DNA of 64,000 bases from Collinsella aerofaciens (GCF_020181355.1 NZ_CP084004.1:1860001-1924000); one strand, 5' to 3'; positions 28,400 to 37,303 are shown, counted from the stretch's first letter. The notes: generated by a model not told the origin, from the letters alone. Translations and numbers: made by a program.

Positions 28400-30826
28400 T
28401 TACGCGTGCCAGATCTCGTCGCGGTACTCGCGAATGGTGCGGTCGCTCGAGAACCAGCCCGAGGAGGCGGTGTTGAGCAGGGCCTTGCGGTTCCAGGTCT
28501 CCTGGTCGCCGTAGCTGTTCGTGAGCTTTTCCCAGGCGTCGACGTAGCTGCGGAAATCGGCCATGACCAGGTCGGGGTCGTTGTTGTTCATGAGCTCGTT
28601 GTAGATGCTCTCGAAGTTGCCCGAAAGACCCGCAAAGGTGTTGTCCTTGAGCTCGTCCATCACGCGGCCCAGGCGCTCACGGTCGCCGTTGAGGGTATCC
28701 CACGCAAAGTAGCTGTTGGATGCCCAGAGCTGCTCGACCTCGGGGGCGGTCAGGCCAAAGATGGCCTCGTTCTCGCGACCGGCCAGGTCTGCGATCTCGA
28801 TGTTGGCGCCGTCGAGGGTGCCCAGCGTAATGGCGCCGTTCATCATGAGCTTCATGTTGGACGTGCCCGAGGCCTCCTTGCCGGCCGTGGAGATCTGCTC
28901 CGAGATTTCGGCGGCGGGATAGATGAGCTGGGCGTTGCTCACACGGAAGTTGGGGATAAAGCAGACCTTCATGACCTCGTTCACGCGGGCGTCGTTGTTG
29001 ATGACGTCGGCCACGGAGTTAATGAGACGGATGGTCTCCTTGGCAAAGGTGTAGCTCGAGGCAGCCTTGCCGCTAAAGATAAAGGTCGTCGGCGTCACAT
29101 GGAAGTTGGGATCGGCGATGCGGCGGTTGTAGATGTCCATCACCTTCATGATGTTCATGAGCTGGCGCTTGTAGGCGTGGAAGCGCTTCACCTGGACATC
29201 GAAGACGGTGTTGGGGTCAATGACCAGACCGGTCTCGGCCTTAACGTAGGCGGCCAGACGCTCCTTGTTGGCGCGCTTGGAGGCACCCACGGCCTTCAGG
29301 AACTCGGTGTCGTTCTGGAACTCTTTGAGCTTCTCCAGCTCAAAGGCGTCCTTAAGCCAGCCGTCGCCAATGGCCTCGGTCACGAGCTTGGCATAGGTGG
29401 GGTTGGCCTCGGCAAAGAAGCGACGGTGCGAGATGCCGTTGGTCTTGTTGTTGAACTTCTCGGGCGTCAGGGCATAGAAGTCCTTGAGCACGATGTTCTT
29501 GATGATGTCAGAGTGGATCTTGGCCACGCCGTTGACGCTGTGGCTGCAGATCACGGACAGGTTGGCCATGCGAATCTCGCCGTCCCACAGGATGGCGGTC
29601 TGACGCAGACGCTCCTGCCAGCCCTCCTGCGTGGTGTCGAACGACTCGTGCCAACGACGGCTGATCTCGTCGATGATCTGGTACACGCGGGGGAGGAGCT
29701 TGGAGAACGTGCCGATGGGCCACTTCTCCAGAGCCTCGGGCAGGATGGTGTGGTTGGTGTAGGTCACGACCTGCGTCACGATGTTCCAGGCGTCGTCCCA
29801 CTCGAGCTTCTTCTCGTCGATGAGGATACGCATGAGTTCGGGGCCGCACATGGCGGGGTGGGTGTCGTTGGTATGGATGGCAACAAACTGCGGCAGCAGC
29901 TCCCAGTTCTCGCCGTGCTCCTTCTCAAAGGTGTCGAGCAGGCTGTAGATGCCGGCCGAAACAAACAGGTACTCCTGCTTCAGGCGTAGCAGACGGCCGT
30001 GCTCGCCGGCGTCGTTGGGGTAGAGGATGGCGCTGATGGCCTCGGCCTCGGCGCGCTCGGCATCGGCCAGGGCGTAGTCGCCGCGGTTGAAGGCCTCCAG
30101 ATCGAAGTGCTCCTCGACCGGCTCGGCGGCCCAGACGCGCAGCTTGTTGACAGTCTCGCCGGCATAGCCCACCACGGGGATGTCATAAGGGACGGCCAGG
30201 ATGTCCTGCGTGTCCACCGTGCGGTAGAACGTGCGGCCATTCTCCTCAAAGCCCTCGACGCGTCCACCAAACTTGATGGTCACGGCCTTGTCCTGACGAC
30301 GGACCTCCCAGGGGTAGCCGTGGGTAAGCCACTCGTCGGTGGCCTCGACCTGGCTGCCGTTGACGATCTCCTGCTTAAACAGGCCGTAGCGGTAGCGCAT
30401 GCCGTTGCCGTAGCCGGCAATGCCCTCGGCTGCCATGGAATCCAGGAAGCATGCGGCCAGACGGCCCAGGCCACCGTTGCCCAGCGCCGGATCGGGCTCC
30501 TGGTTCTCGATGACGGACAGGTCAAAGCCCATGTCGTCGAGTGCCTCGGCGACCATGTCACGCACGCCAAAGTTGAGCAGGTAGTTGTCGAGCAGGCGGC
30601 CGATCAAAAACTCGATCGAGAAGTAGTACACGCGCTTTTTGCCCTCGGCGGTGGCGCGGGCGTCACTCTTGGTGGCAACGGTGCGTGCCTTCTCGGCCAC
30701 GAGCTTGGCCAGGGCGTTAAAGCGGTCGAGGTCGCTAGCGACCTCGATGCTCTTGCCGCTAATGCTCATGACGGCATCGCGATAGAGCTCAGTAAACTCC
30801 TGCTTGTTGTCGAAGATCTTATTCAT
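28400..30826 (-). CDS. glgP: glycogen phosphorylase
   Basis: The 808-residue GT35 enzyme releases glucose-1-phosphate from glycogen ends. The pyridoxal phosphate lysine lies in KEASGTSNMKLMMNGAITLG. Other signatures are EPDPALGNGGLGRLAACFLDS, THGYPWEVR, AIHTNDTHPAMCGPELMRIL and FDVQVKRFHAYKRQLMN. The length matches the family. GAAAGGAACGT lies before the ATG. Its place among the synthesis genes means that storage and release are made together, with flux set at enzyme level. Confidence 0.95.
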   Translation of the reverse strand: MNKIFDNKQEFTELYRDAVMSISGKSIEVASDLDRFNALAKLVAEKARTVATKSDARATAEGKKRVYYFSIEFLIGRLLDNYLLNFGVRDMVAEALDDMGFDLSVIENQEPDPALGNGGLGRLAACFLDSMAAEGIAGYGNGMRYRYGLFKQEIVNGSQVEATDEWLTHGYPWEVRRQDKAVTIKFGGRVEGFEENGRTFYRTVDTQDILAVPYDIPVVGYAGETVNKLRVWAAEPVEEHFDLEAFNRGDYALADAERAEAEAISAILYPNDAGEHGRLLRLKQEYLFVSAGIYSLLDTFEKEHGENWELLPQFVAIHTNDTHPAMCGPELMRILIDEKKLEWDDAWNIVTQVVTYTNHTILPEALEKWPIGTFSKLLPRVYQIIDEISRRWHESFDTTQEGWQERLRQTAILWDGEIRMANLSVICSHSVNGVAKIHSDIIKNIVLKDFYALTPEKFNNKTNGISHRRFFAEANPTYAKLVTEAIGDGWLKDAFELEKLKEFQNDTEFLKAVGASKRANKERLAAYVKAETGLVIDPNTVFDVQVKRFHAYKRQLMNIMKVMDIYNRRIADPNFHVTPTTFIFSGKAASSYTFAKETIRLINSVADVINNDARVNEVMKVCFIPNFRVSNAQLIYPAAEISEQISTAGKEASGTSNMKLMMNGAITLGTLDGANIEIADLAGRENEAIFGLTAPEVEQLWASNSYFAWDTLNGDRERLGRVMDELKDNTFAGLSGNFESIYNELMNNNDPDLVMADFRSYVDAWEKLTNSYGDQETWNRKALLNTASSGWFSSDRTIREYRDEIWHA

Positions 30827-30920
30827 ACGTTCCTTTCCCCCGGGGATGTTTCTCCCGGAACGGTTATGACTTGTATCCTACGCCCCCGCGGGGCGGGTAA
30901 TTACAGTGGTAACACCTTTG

Positions 30921-33185
30921 TTACGCTTTCTTGGCGGGAGCCTTAACAGCAGCTGCCTTGGCCTTGGGAGCAGCCTTTTTAGTGGCTGCCTTCTTGGTCG
31001 TAGTGGACTTGGCCGAAGCCTTGGCAGCGGGCTTTGCGGCGGCCTTCGCCTTAACCGGAGTCTTCTTGGCAGCCGCGGTCTTGGGCTTCACCGAGGACGC
31101 ACGCTTGCGCGTCGCCTTTTTGGGCTCCTCGACCACGGGCGGCTTGTAGCTGCTGGGACCGCGGCGCTTAAGCACCACGCCAGCCAGGCCGGGCACCTTA
31201 ATCTCGATGGAGTCCATCTGCCCGTTCCAGGGATAGGGCTCGCTCGAGCAGGTGTAGGGCTCCTCACCCGCATAGCCGCTGCCGCCAAACTCGAGACGAT
31301 CGGAATCAAAGATGACCTCCCAGTCACCCTCGCGCGGCACGCCCACGCGGAAGCTCTCGTAGCTCGCCGGGTCAAAGTTGATCAGGATCACCAGGTCGTC
31401 ATCGACGTCCTCGCCCTGGCGCACAAAGCTCACGATGGACTGCTTAGAGTTATCCGCGTCAATCCAGGTAAAGCCGTCGTCGGTGTAGCCGCGCTCGTAC
31501 AGGGCGGGCTCGGCGGTGTACAAGTGGTTAAGTGCCTTGATAAAAGCCTGATGATGACGGTGGGTCTCGTACTCCTCGGTCAGGAACCACTGGATGGACT
31601 CGTAGTAGCGCCATTCAATAAACTGGCCGATCTCGTTGCCCATAAAGTTGAGCTTGGCACCGGGGTGCGTCATCTGGTAGAAGGCCAGCGTACGCAGACC
31701 GGCAAACTGGCGCCACCAGTCACCCGGCATGCGGCCGATGAGCGAGCACTTGCCGTGCACGACCTCGTCGTGGCTCAGCGGGCAAATAAAGTTCTCGGTA
31801 AAGGCGTACATGATGGAGAACGTGAGTAGCCCGTGGTTGCCGGGGCGCCATGGAAAATCGGTCTGCATGTAGTGCAGGGTGTCGTTCATCCAGCCCATGT
31901 CCCACTTGTAGTGGAAGCCCAGGCCGCCGTCCTGCGGCGGGTAGGTCACGAGCGGCCACGCGGTGGACTCCTCGGCCATCATCATCACGTCGGGGTAGTG
32001 CGCCTCAACGGCGCAGTTGACCTGGCGGATAAACGCGCTGGCGTCCAGGTCTTCCTCGGTTCCGTACTTGTTGAACTTCTTTTGGCCGGGATCGTCGATG
32101 CCAAAGTTGAGGTACAGCATGCTGGACACGCCGTCCATGCGAATGCCGTCCACGTGGAAGTTCTCGAGCCAGTACAGCACGTTGGAGACTAGGAAGGAGC
32201 GGACCTCGCCGCGGGCGAAATCGAACTTGTGCGTGCCCCAGTTGGGGTGAATCTCGTGCTCAAACAGCATGTGGCCGTTAAAGGTTGCAAGGCCGTGGGA
32301 GTCGGCGCAAAAACCGCCGGGCACCCAGTCCATGATCACGCCGATGCTCGCCTCGTGGCACGCATCGATAAAGTGCATGAGCTGCTGCGGGTTGCCGTAG
32401 CGCGACGTGGCGGCGTAGTAGCCGGTCGTCTGGTAGCCCCAGGAGCCATCGAAGGGATGCTCCATAAGCGGCATGACCTCGATATGCGTGTAGCCCATGT
32501 CGCGCACGTAGTCCACGAGCTCCACCGACAGGTCGTCGTAGGTGTAGAACTCGCCGCGCTGCGCGGGGAAGGGATCCATGGGTCCGGGGTAGTTGCCGTA
32601 CTCGTCGGGCTCGCCCTGCGGCGCGTCGCCGTGGCGCTTCCACGAGCCAATATGCACCTCATAGATATTGAGCGGCTGCGACATATGGTTGTGGCCGGCG
32701 CGGCGCTTGAGCCACGCGGCGTCGTTCCACTTGTAGCCATCGAGGGTCCACAGCACGCTCGCGGTACCCGGAGGGCACTCGGCCTTAAAGGCATACGGAT
32801 CGGCCTTGTAAAGCTTTTCGCCCTCGTTGGTTTCGATGAGGTACTTATAGAGCTGGCCCTGCTCGGCGCCAGGAATAAAGCCTTCCCAAATAGCGCTCGT
32901 ATGCACGGGCACCAGCGGGTTGGCTTCCTCATCCCAGTCGTTAAATTCGCCAATGACATGGACGCTCTTTACGTCGGGGGCCCAAACGCAAAAACGCCAG
33001 CCGCGCGTACGGTTCTGCGTGTCGGGGTGCGCGCCCATCTTTTCCCAGCTGCGCTCCCACATTCCAATGCCAAACAGGTAGACATCGTCCTTGGAGAGCT
33101 CCGGTGCGTGCGGAGCCGGTTTGCGGATTGCGGGCTTTTTAGCCGTTGGCTTTAGCTTTGTATCGCTCACGTTTGATCCCATCAT
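30921..33185 (-). CDS. glgB: 1,4-alpha-glucan branching enzyme with Lys/Ala-rich tail
   Basis: This is a 754-residue protein. An N-terminal leader rich in Lys/Pro/Ala precedes a CBM48 domain (WAPDVKSVHVIGEFNDW). The GH13 catalytic barrel follows: DWVPGGFC, GIRMDGVSSMLYL (nucleophile Asp), MMAEESTAWP (acid Glu), and PLSHDEVVHG (third Asp). After about residue 675 comes a tail of AKKTPVKAKAAAKPAAKASA-type repeats, about 75 residues, strongly basic. It introduces alpha-1,6 branches. The start at 33185 (ATG ATG) is preferred, though the ribosome site is weak; a GTG at 33170 is possible. It heads the glycogen operon, with an operator-like region upstream. Confidence 0.92.
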   Translation of the reverse strand: MMGSNVSDTKLKPTAKKPAIRKPAPHAPELSKDDVYLFGIGMWERSWEKMGAHPDTQNRTRGWRFCVWAPDVKSVHVIGEFNDWDEEANPLVPVHTSAIWEGFIPGAEQGQLYKYLIETNEGEKLYKADPYAFKAECPPGTASVLWTLDGYKWNDAAWLKRRAGHNHMSQPLNIYEVHIGSWKRHGDAPQGEPDEYGNYPGPMDPFPAQRGEFYTYDDLSVELVDYVRDMGYTHIEVMPLMEHPFDGSWGYQTTGYYAATSRYGNPQQLMHFIDACHEASIGVIMDWVPGGFCADSHGLATFNGHMLFEHEIHPNWGTHKFDFARGEVRSFLVSNVLYWLENFHVDGIRMDGVSSMLYLNFGIDDPGQKKFNKYGTEEDLDASAFIRQVNCAVEAHYPDVMMMAEESTAWPLVTYPPQDGGLGFHYKWDMGWMNDTLHYMQTDFPWRPGNHGLLTFSIMYAFTENFICPLSHDEVVHGKCSLIGRMPGDWWRQFAGLRTLAFYQMTHPGAKLNFMGNEIGQFIEWRYYESIQWFLTEEYETHRHHQAFIKALNHLYTAEPALYERGYTDDGFTWIDADNSKQSIVSFVRQGEDVDDDLVILINFDPASYESFRVGVPREGDWEVIFDSDRLEFGGSGYAGEEPYTCSSEPYPWNGQMDSIEIKVPGLAGVVLKRRGPSSYKPPVVEEPKKATRKRASSVKPKTAAAKKTPVKAKAAAKPAAKASAKSTTTKKAATKKAAPKAKAAAVKAPAKKA

Positions 33186-33461
33186 GACGCGGCAGCGTGT
33201 TGCCTTGGTGACTAGATGCGAAAGGTCCAAGGCTGCACGAATCGAAGGGACGGCGAAGTTTCTGTGATTCGTTCCACCTCGCGTGCTCGGTGGAACTTTC
33301 GACAAAAACTACGATAACACCTGTACGTTAGTTTCATGGACGAAAGTGGATTTGCGGTGGCGTTTAATCGGTAAGCGCCATGTTTATACCACTGGCAGAA
33401 TTGCGATGGTAAAACTCTTGACAGCTTTACCAATTAGGGTTTCTAGAATGTTAGGTTTACG

Positions 33462-33480
33462 TTTGGTAAAACGTTTTTAG
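33462..33480. promoter_or_regulatory. LacI-type operator candidate between glgB and HAD gene
   Basis: TTTGGTAAAACGTTTTTAG has the near-palindromic TAAAACGTTTTTA centre typical of LacI-family operators. Related TGGTAAA-type sites occur at about 33410-33420 (GATGGTAAAACTC), 33426-33432 and, inverted, 33488-33496 (GTTTACCATTT). The whole 330-base gap (33186-33516) between divergent glgB and the HAD gene holds only such sites and no gene. A matching site stands before the amylase fusion gene. Confidence 0.5.
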
Positions 33481-33516
33481 CAGGTTGTTTACCATTTGAC
33501 ATCGAAAGGTACGTTT

Positions 33517-34206
33517 ATGTCCCATACCGCCGCTCCCAAGGTTGCTTTTATTTTCGATTGCGACGGCACGCTGGTTAATAGCACCCCCGTTTGGGCTTAT
33601 GCTCAGCCAGAGTTATTGCACCGCCACGGGATTGACGTGACCGTGGATGACTTTGCCCAATTCGAGCACCTGTCACTGGAAGACGAGTGCCAGGCCTACC
33701 ACGACACGTGGGGCATTGGCGCGAATGGCGAGGAGCTGTATCGCGAGCTGAGCGACATCCTGATCGATGGATACTCCAAGGTGCCGCCGCGCGACGGCCT
33801 GCTTGCATTTTTGGAGCAGGCGAAGGCGGCGGGCATTGCAATGTGCGTTGCCACGTCCACGCCGGCCGAGCTGGTTAAGTCTGCGCTTGCGGGCGCCGGG
33901 CTCGACGCTTATATGGAGTTTGTTACCACGACGGGCGAGGCGGGGCGCTCCAAACAGTTCCCCGACGTATACGAGCTGGCGCTGCGCCGCCTAGATGAGC
34001 GCCATGGGCAAAAGTTTGAGCGCGCTTGGGTGTTTGAGGACGCAGTCTTTGGCCTTAAGAGCTCTGGCACCGCAGGCTTTAAGCGTGTGGGTATTTATGA
34101 CCCGCACGGCCGCATGAAGCGCGATGACGTGCGCGCCAATTGCGATATCTTTATCGACAGTTACGAAGAGCTGGATCTGCCCCGCGTGCTTGCATTTGAG
34201 GGATAG
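33517..34206 (+). CDS. HAD-superfamily sugar-phosphate phosphatase or phosphoglucomutase-like protein
   Basis: The 229-residue protein has HAD motif I FIFDCDGTLVNSTP (nucleophile Asp and acid Asp), motif II in CVATSTPAE, the Lys of motif III in AGRSKQFPDVY, and motif IV in WVFEDAVFGLKSS. A helical cap lies between motifs I and II, as in the beta-phosphoglucomutase/GPH subgroup. Proximity to glycogen genes and a shared operator-like region suggest a sugar phosphate substrate such as beta-glucose-1-phosphate, but phosphatase activity is equally possible. GAAAGG lies 7 bases before the ATG at 33517. Confidence 0.8.
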   Translation: MSHTAAPKVAFIFDCDGTLVNSTPVWAYAQPELLHRHGIDVTVDDFAQFEHLSLEDECQAYHDTWGIGANGEELYRELSDILIDGYSKVPPRDGLLAFLEQAKAAGIAMCVATSTPAELVKSALAGAGLDAYMEFVTTTGEAGRSKQFPDVYELALRRLDERHGQKFERAWVFEDAVFGLKSSGTAGFKRVGIYDPHGRMKRDDVRANCDIFIDSYEELDLPRVLAFEG

Positions 34207-34215
34207 GCGAGGGCC

Positions 34216-34881
34216 GTGGCTTGCAAGGTATTAGTGGTCTGCGGCTCACCCGTGGTGGTGAGCGCAGATCTGTTGCGTAGGCTGGCGGGGGAGTGCGACC
34301 ACGTTGTCGCCGTGGACCGCGGACTCGACGCGCTGCTGGGCGCCGGCCTGGGCTGCGACGTTTATGTGGGGGATGCCGACACGGTGAGCGATGCGGGTCG
34401 CGCGCTAGTCGATGCCGCCACCGACTTTGAAGTTGAGCGCCACGACCCGTACAAGGACTATACCGATCTGGCGCTGGCGCTCGATTCCGTCCGTCGTCGC
34501 TGGCCGGGTGCCGAAGTAGTTGCGACTTGCGCTACGGGCGGCCGTCCGGACATGGCGCTTTCCGTACTGGGGCTGCTCGCAGGCTACGAGGATGCCCCTA
34601 TCTGGATTGCCGAAGACGAGACCACGGCCCGCATCTTGCACGCAGGCGAATCGTGGACCATCGAAAGCGCCGAAGGCAAGACGTTCTCCATCATCGCCAT
34701 AGCCCCCAACACCGAGGTAAGCGAGCACGGCCTAGAGTGGGAACTGGATCACGCCCCGCTGGGCCTGTTAGCCGATACCGGCATTAGCAACATAGTAAGA
34801 TCAACTGCAAAGATAACCGTCCATGTCGGAACTGCGATAGCGTATTTGTTGCGTGAGGGTTTTATCGGGACGGTGGGTTAA
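34216..34881 (+). CDS. thiamine pyrophosphokinase
   Basis: The 221-residue protein transfers pyrophosphate from ATP to thiamine. It shows VVCGSPV, VAVDRGLDALLGAGLGCDVY, the VGDADTV acidic motif, and KDYTDLALAL, corresponding to the conserved KDxTDxxxAL segment. The C-terminal beta-sandwich for thiamine binding appears from about residue 145 (TIESAEGKTFSIIA). The start is a GTG ten bases after the HAD gene stop, so the two are cotranscribed. The end overlaps an inverted repeat at 34867-34928. Confidence 0.82.
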   Translation: MACKVLVVCGSPVVVSADLLRRLAGECDHVVAVDRGLDALLGAGLGCDVYVGDADTVSDAGRALVDAATDFEVERHDPYKDYTDLALALDSVRRRWPGAEVVATCATGGRPDMALSVLGLLAGYEDAPIWIAEDETTARILHAGESWTIESAEGKTFSIIAIAPNTEVSEHGLEWELDHAPLGLLADTGISNIVRSTAKITVHVGTAIAYLLREGFIGTVG

Positions 34882-34928
34882 TTGACTTATTTTGCCGAAG
34901 TCAAAATAAGTCAATTCAGCCCCGTCCC
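34867..34928. repeat. inverted repeat at the end of the thiamine pyrophosphokinase gene
   Basis: AATTGACTTATTTTG (34880-34894) pairs perfectly with CAAAATAAGTCAATT (34902-34916); outer GGGACGG (34867-34873) pairs with CCGTCCC (34922-34928). The right outer arm, read inverted, is TGGGACGGGGCT, as in the element at 9573-9680. It covers the stop codon of the gene, so its arrival may have set the present C-terminus. Confidence 0.75.
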
Positions 34929-34967
34929 AGGAAAACCCGTAAGAAAAAGTTTCAACAAAAACCTCTT

Positions 34968-34994
34968 GCATCAAGCAAAACATTCCCCTATAGT
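34968..34994 (+). promoter_or_regulatory. promoter of tRNA-Ala
   Basis: TTGCAT at 34968-34973 and TATAGT at 34989-34994 are spaced 15 bases apart, with the tRNA starting 14 bases later. This fits a housekeeping sigma promoter with a short leader. Confidence 0.55.
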
Positions 34995-35007
34995 ATCTCC
35001 TCGTCAC

Positions 35008-35083
35008 GGGGGCGTAGCTCAGCTGGGAGAGCGCTTGACTGGCAGTCAAGAGGTCAGGGGTTCGATCCCCCTCGTCTCCACCA
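35008..35083 (+). tRNA. tRNA-Ala (GGC)
   Basis: The 76-base sequence folds into a cloverleaf. The acceptor stem GGGGGCG pairs with CGTCTCC (two G-U pairs). The D-arm is GCTCAGCTGGGAGAGC. The anticodon stem CTTGA/TCAAG closes the loop CTGGCAG with anticodon GGC, and the T-arm is CAGGGGTTCGATCCCCCT, giving a GTTCGATCC-type T-loop. The discriminator A and the CCA end are encoded. It would read GCC and GCU alanine codons. Confidence 0.97.
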
Positions 35084-35094
35084 TCGTGAATGCA

Positions 35095-35124
35095 AAGGCC
35101 TTCGGAATTCCGAAGGCCTTTTTT
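35095..35124 (+). terminator. tRNA-Ala terminator
   Basis: AAGGCCTTCGGAA is repeated inverted to make a perfect 26-bp palindrome (35095-35120) followed by TTTT. Confidence 0.9.
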
Positions 35125-35868
35125 CATGCCAAAAAACCACGCGCCACAAACCCCACCTACGCCAACAAAAAGTTGCACAATTTATTTCCCATCTCTGTAC
35201 ATAGTTTGTTGGACAAACGCAATTACCAGAACGCCTCGCTGGTCAATTCGGGCTTCAGGAGCATCCATAACCTCCGTTAGCACCCCAATATCCTGCGCCA
35301 ATGTGAACAACATCCCAAAACAACCCCCTTGAACACGCTAAATGAACGATATGTTGTCCACCACAAGCCAAATCAGTTTCGCTACCAGCTTGTGCTAGGA
35401 TACCTAACGTTACATGAGTTCAACTGTGCTCGCGGCTCCAGCAAGTCGCAAAACGCAGGGTCGATCAGCATCCGGCCGTAACGGCGGTGTTAGAAAAACC
35501 ACGAGCTCCAATATTGATTGCCATGCACGTTTTGTTCTTGCTTTTGCGTCTAATTAATTAGTTCGCTTTAGGTAGTGCAATAAGTTGCTTTGGCAAACCA
35601 CAGCAGTCCAACAGCTGTTTGCGTGCGGTCCAGTTTCGTACCTGCTTGACTGGCTCGCACGCAGCCAACTGGGGCGCGGTCATTTTGCGATATGCGTCCG
35701 CTCCTCTAGCAACTGCATTTGTACATACCGTTCACGGTGGGGCAGAGCCACGTGCTTGTCTGACTGGGCTCAGGGTTTGAATATGGAGCGCCTTTGCGCA
35801 CAAGCGCCCTGGCGAAGCCATACCCAAACCCCGTGAGCCACACGTAAGACAGCAAGGGGGTGGTGCTC
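35125..35868 (+). other. 744-base non-coding region before the capsule locus
   Basis: No open frame here looks like a gene. The region separates tRNA-Ala from the first capsule-locus gene and probably holds the capsule promoter and a long leader RNA. Since the first gene is a NusG-like antiterminator, a recruitment sequence or hairpin would be expected in this leader. I could not recognise a known ops-type element. Confidence 0.5.
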
Positions 35869-36415
35869 GTGTGGTATGTGATCCAAGTCATTAACGGTCG
35901 CGAAGACGTAATGCGCGAGCGCATTGAGCGCATGGTGCCGGTTGGTGCCATGCAAGAGCTCTTTTATCCCCAATATCAAACCGAGATCAAGGTACACGGC
36001 GAATGGGTCAACACGACCAAGCCTCTGTTCCCCGGTTATCTCATCTGCGATACGTCAGACCCTCGCACCGTGCAACAGTATCTGCTGCGCATGGACGACT
36101 TTGCCCGGGTGCTTGCCCAGGACGGTCAGTTTGTGCCGCTGGCAAAAGAAGAGGCCCAACTCATAAGCAGCTTTACGCATAGGGGAGACCGCGTAGTGCC
36201 CATGAGTGAGGCCCTAAAAAAACGGCGACCAGGTCGTAGTAACGGCTGGTCCACTGCTGGGCCACGAAGGCCTCATCAAAACCATTAATAGACGCAAGTG
36301 CACTGCTTATTTGGAGCTCGACCTGTGCGGCCGGCGCGTAACCACCCGCGTTGGCCTTGCCGTTCTTTCAAACGAGCAGCGCGTCATGCGCAACTTTAAA
36401 AAGGCGATCGCCTAG
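35869..36415 (+). pseudogene. NusG-like antiterminator (RfaH/LoaP type), frameshifted at an A7 run
   Basis: The NusG N-terminal domain reads WYVIQVINGREDVMRERIER, then FYPQYQTEIKVHGEW and KPLFPGYLICDT. At 36215-36221 seven A residues throw the frame: as written it runs to a stop at 36288 with no domain. With one A fewer, the frame reads NGDQVVVTAGPLLGHEGLIK, a KOW motif, and ends naturally at 36415 with VLSNEQRVMRNFKKAIA. Specialised NusG paralogues of this type let RNA polymerase read through long polysaccharide operons. The shift may be a real mutation, transcriptional slippage that restores the product, or a base-calling error. I start at GTG 35869 after AAGGGGG. Confidence 0.8.
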
Positions 36416-36466
36416 CTGCAGACGGTCGCTACACAGAACAGGGAGGATCCCCGACCCGGGGACGAA

Positions 36467-37300
36467 GTGTTGGAAGAGAACGTGTCGGATAAAACTGAAT
36501 ATATAACTGATGTTCCTTGTGGTACGTCAATGATCGGTCAAGTCATTGATCGGCAGAATGGCTCTCATGCTCCTGTGGCGACGGAATTTCCGCCTCCCGT
36601 CGAGAACCCTGCTCCGGCGCAAGGTTTCGTAGCGACAGGAAGCTATAAGGCACCCGCTGCCGATCCCAATGCTGCTGCTCCCAAGAAAGGTGGGCCAGGC
36701 TACTTTGCCTTCAAGCGAGCCTTTGACATCGTGTTCTCTGCTGGCGTCTGTGTGGTATTGGCTATCCCCGTCGTAGCTGCATGCATCGCCATAGAGATTG
36801 ACTCTCCCGGCAAGCCGTTTTTTCGCCAAAAGCGAGTCGGTAAGGGCGGCAAGCCTATCTATATCTTCAAACTCCGAACCATGGTCTCTGATGCTCACGA
36901 GCATCCTGAGAAGTACATGACTCCCGAGCAGTTGGCGCAATGGCAGCGCGAACAGAAGGTTGACGATGATCCCCGAATCACGCGTGTAGGCCGCTTTCTT
37001 CGCCGCACTTCGTTGGACGAACTTCCTCAATTCATTAACGTTCTCTCGGGTGATTTATCCGTCATTGGCCCTCGTCCCGTAACACTTGAGGAAACGTATG
37101 AATACGGCGATGCACGCGATGAGGTGCTCGCATGTAAGCCTGGCATCACCGGTTGGTGGGCTGCGACTGACCGCAATGAATCCACGTGGAGAAGTGGTCA
37201 GAGGCAAGCTCGTGAGCTCTTTTATGTGCGCCATCAGTCGCTCGGGTTGGATACCCGCGTGTTCGTAAAAACGTTCAAGGCGATGAGGAGGGGGAAGTAA
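36467..37300 (+). CDS. initiating sugar-phosphate transferase (undecaprenyl-phosphate type)
   Basis: The 277-residue protein starts polysaccharide repeat assembly by moving a sugar-1-phosphate from a nucleotide sugar to undecaprenyl phosphate. A disordered Pro/Ala-rich head (to about residue 80) precedes one hydrophobic segment (FSAGVCVVLAIPVVAACIAI). The catalytic domain has PFFRQKRVGKGGKPIYIFKL, then RRTSLDELPQFINVLSGDLS and VIGPRPVT, as in the bacterial sugar transferase (WbaP/ExoY) family. The GTG at 36467 is used; a GTG at 36482 is an alternative. It is followed after 3 bases by a glycosyltransferase gene. Confidence 0.92.
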   Translation: MLEENVSDKTEYITDVPCGTSMIGQVIDRQNGSHAPVATEFPPPVENPAPAQGFVATGSYKAPAADPNAAAPKKGGPGYFAFKRAFDIVFSAGVCVVLAIPVVAACIAIEIDSPGKPFFRQKRVGKGGKPIYIFKLRTMVSDAHEHPEKYMTPEQLAQWQREQKVDDDPRITRVGRFLRRTSLDELPQFINVLSGDLSVIGPRPVTLEETYEYGDARDEVLACKPGITGWWAATDRNESTWRSGQRQARELFYVRHQSLGLDTRVFVKTFKAMRRGK

Positions 37301-37303
37301 CGT

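Noticed and set aside
27359-29989. 876-codon plus-strand frame opposite glgC and glgP
   Set aside because: It lies antisense to clear enzymes, has a repetitive Val/Gly/Leu/His composition typical of shadow frames in GC-rich DNA, and no domain.
34882-35280. 132-codon frame across tRNA-Ala
   Set aside because: It runs through the tRNA and its terminator, so it is not a protein gene.
35585-35836. 83-codon frame before the capsule locus
   Set aside because: It has no ribosome site, no recognisable motif, and overlaps a region better explained as leader.
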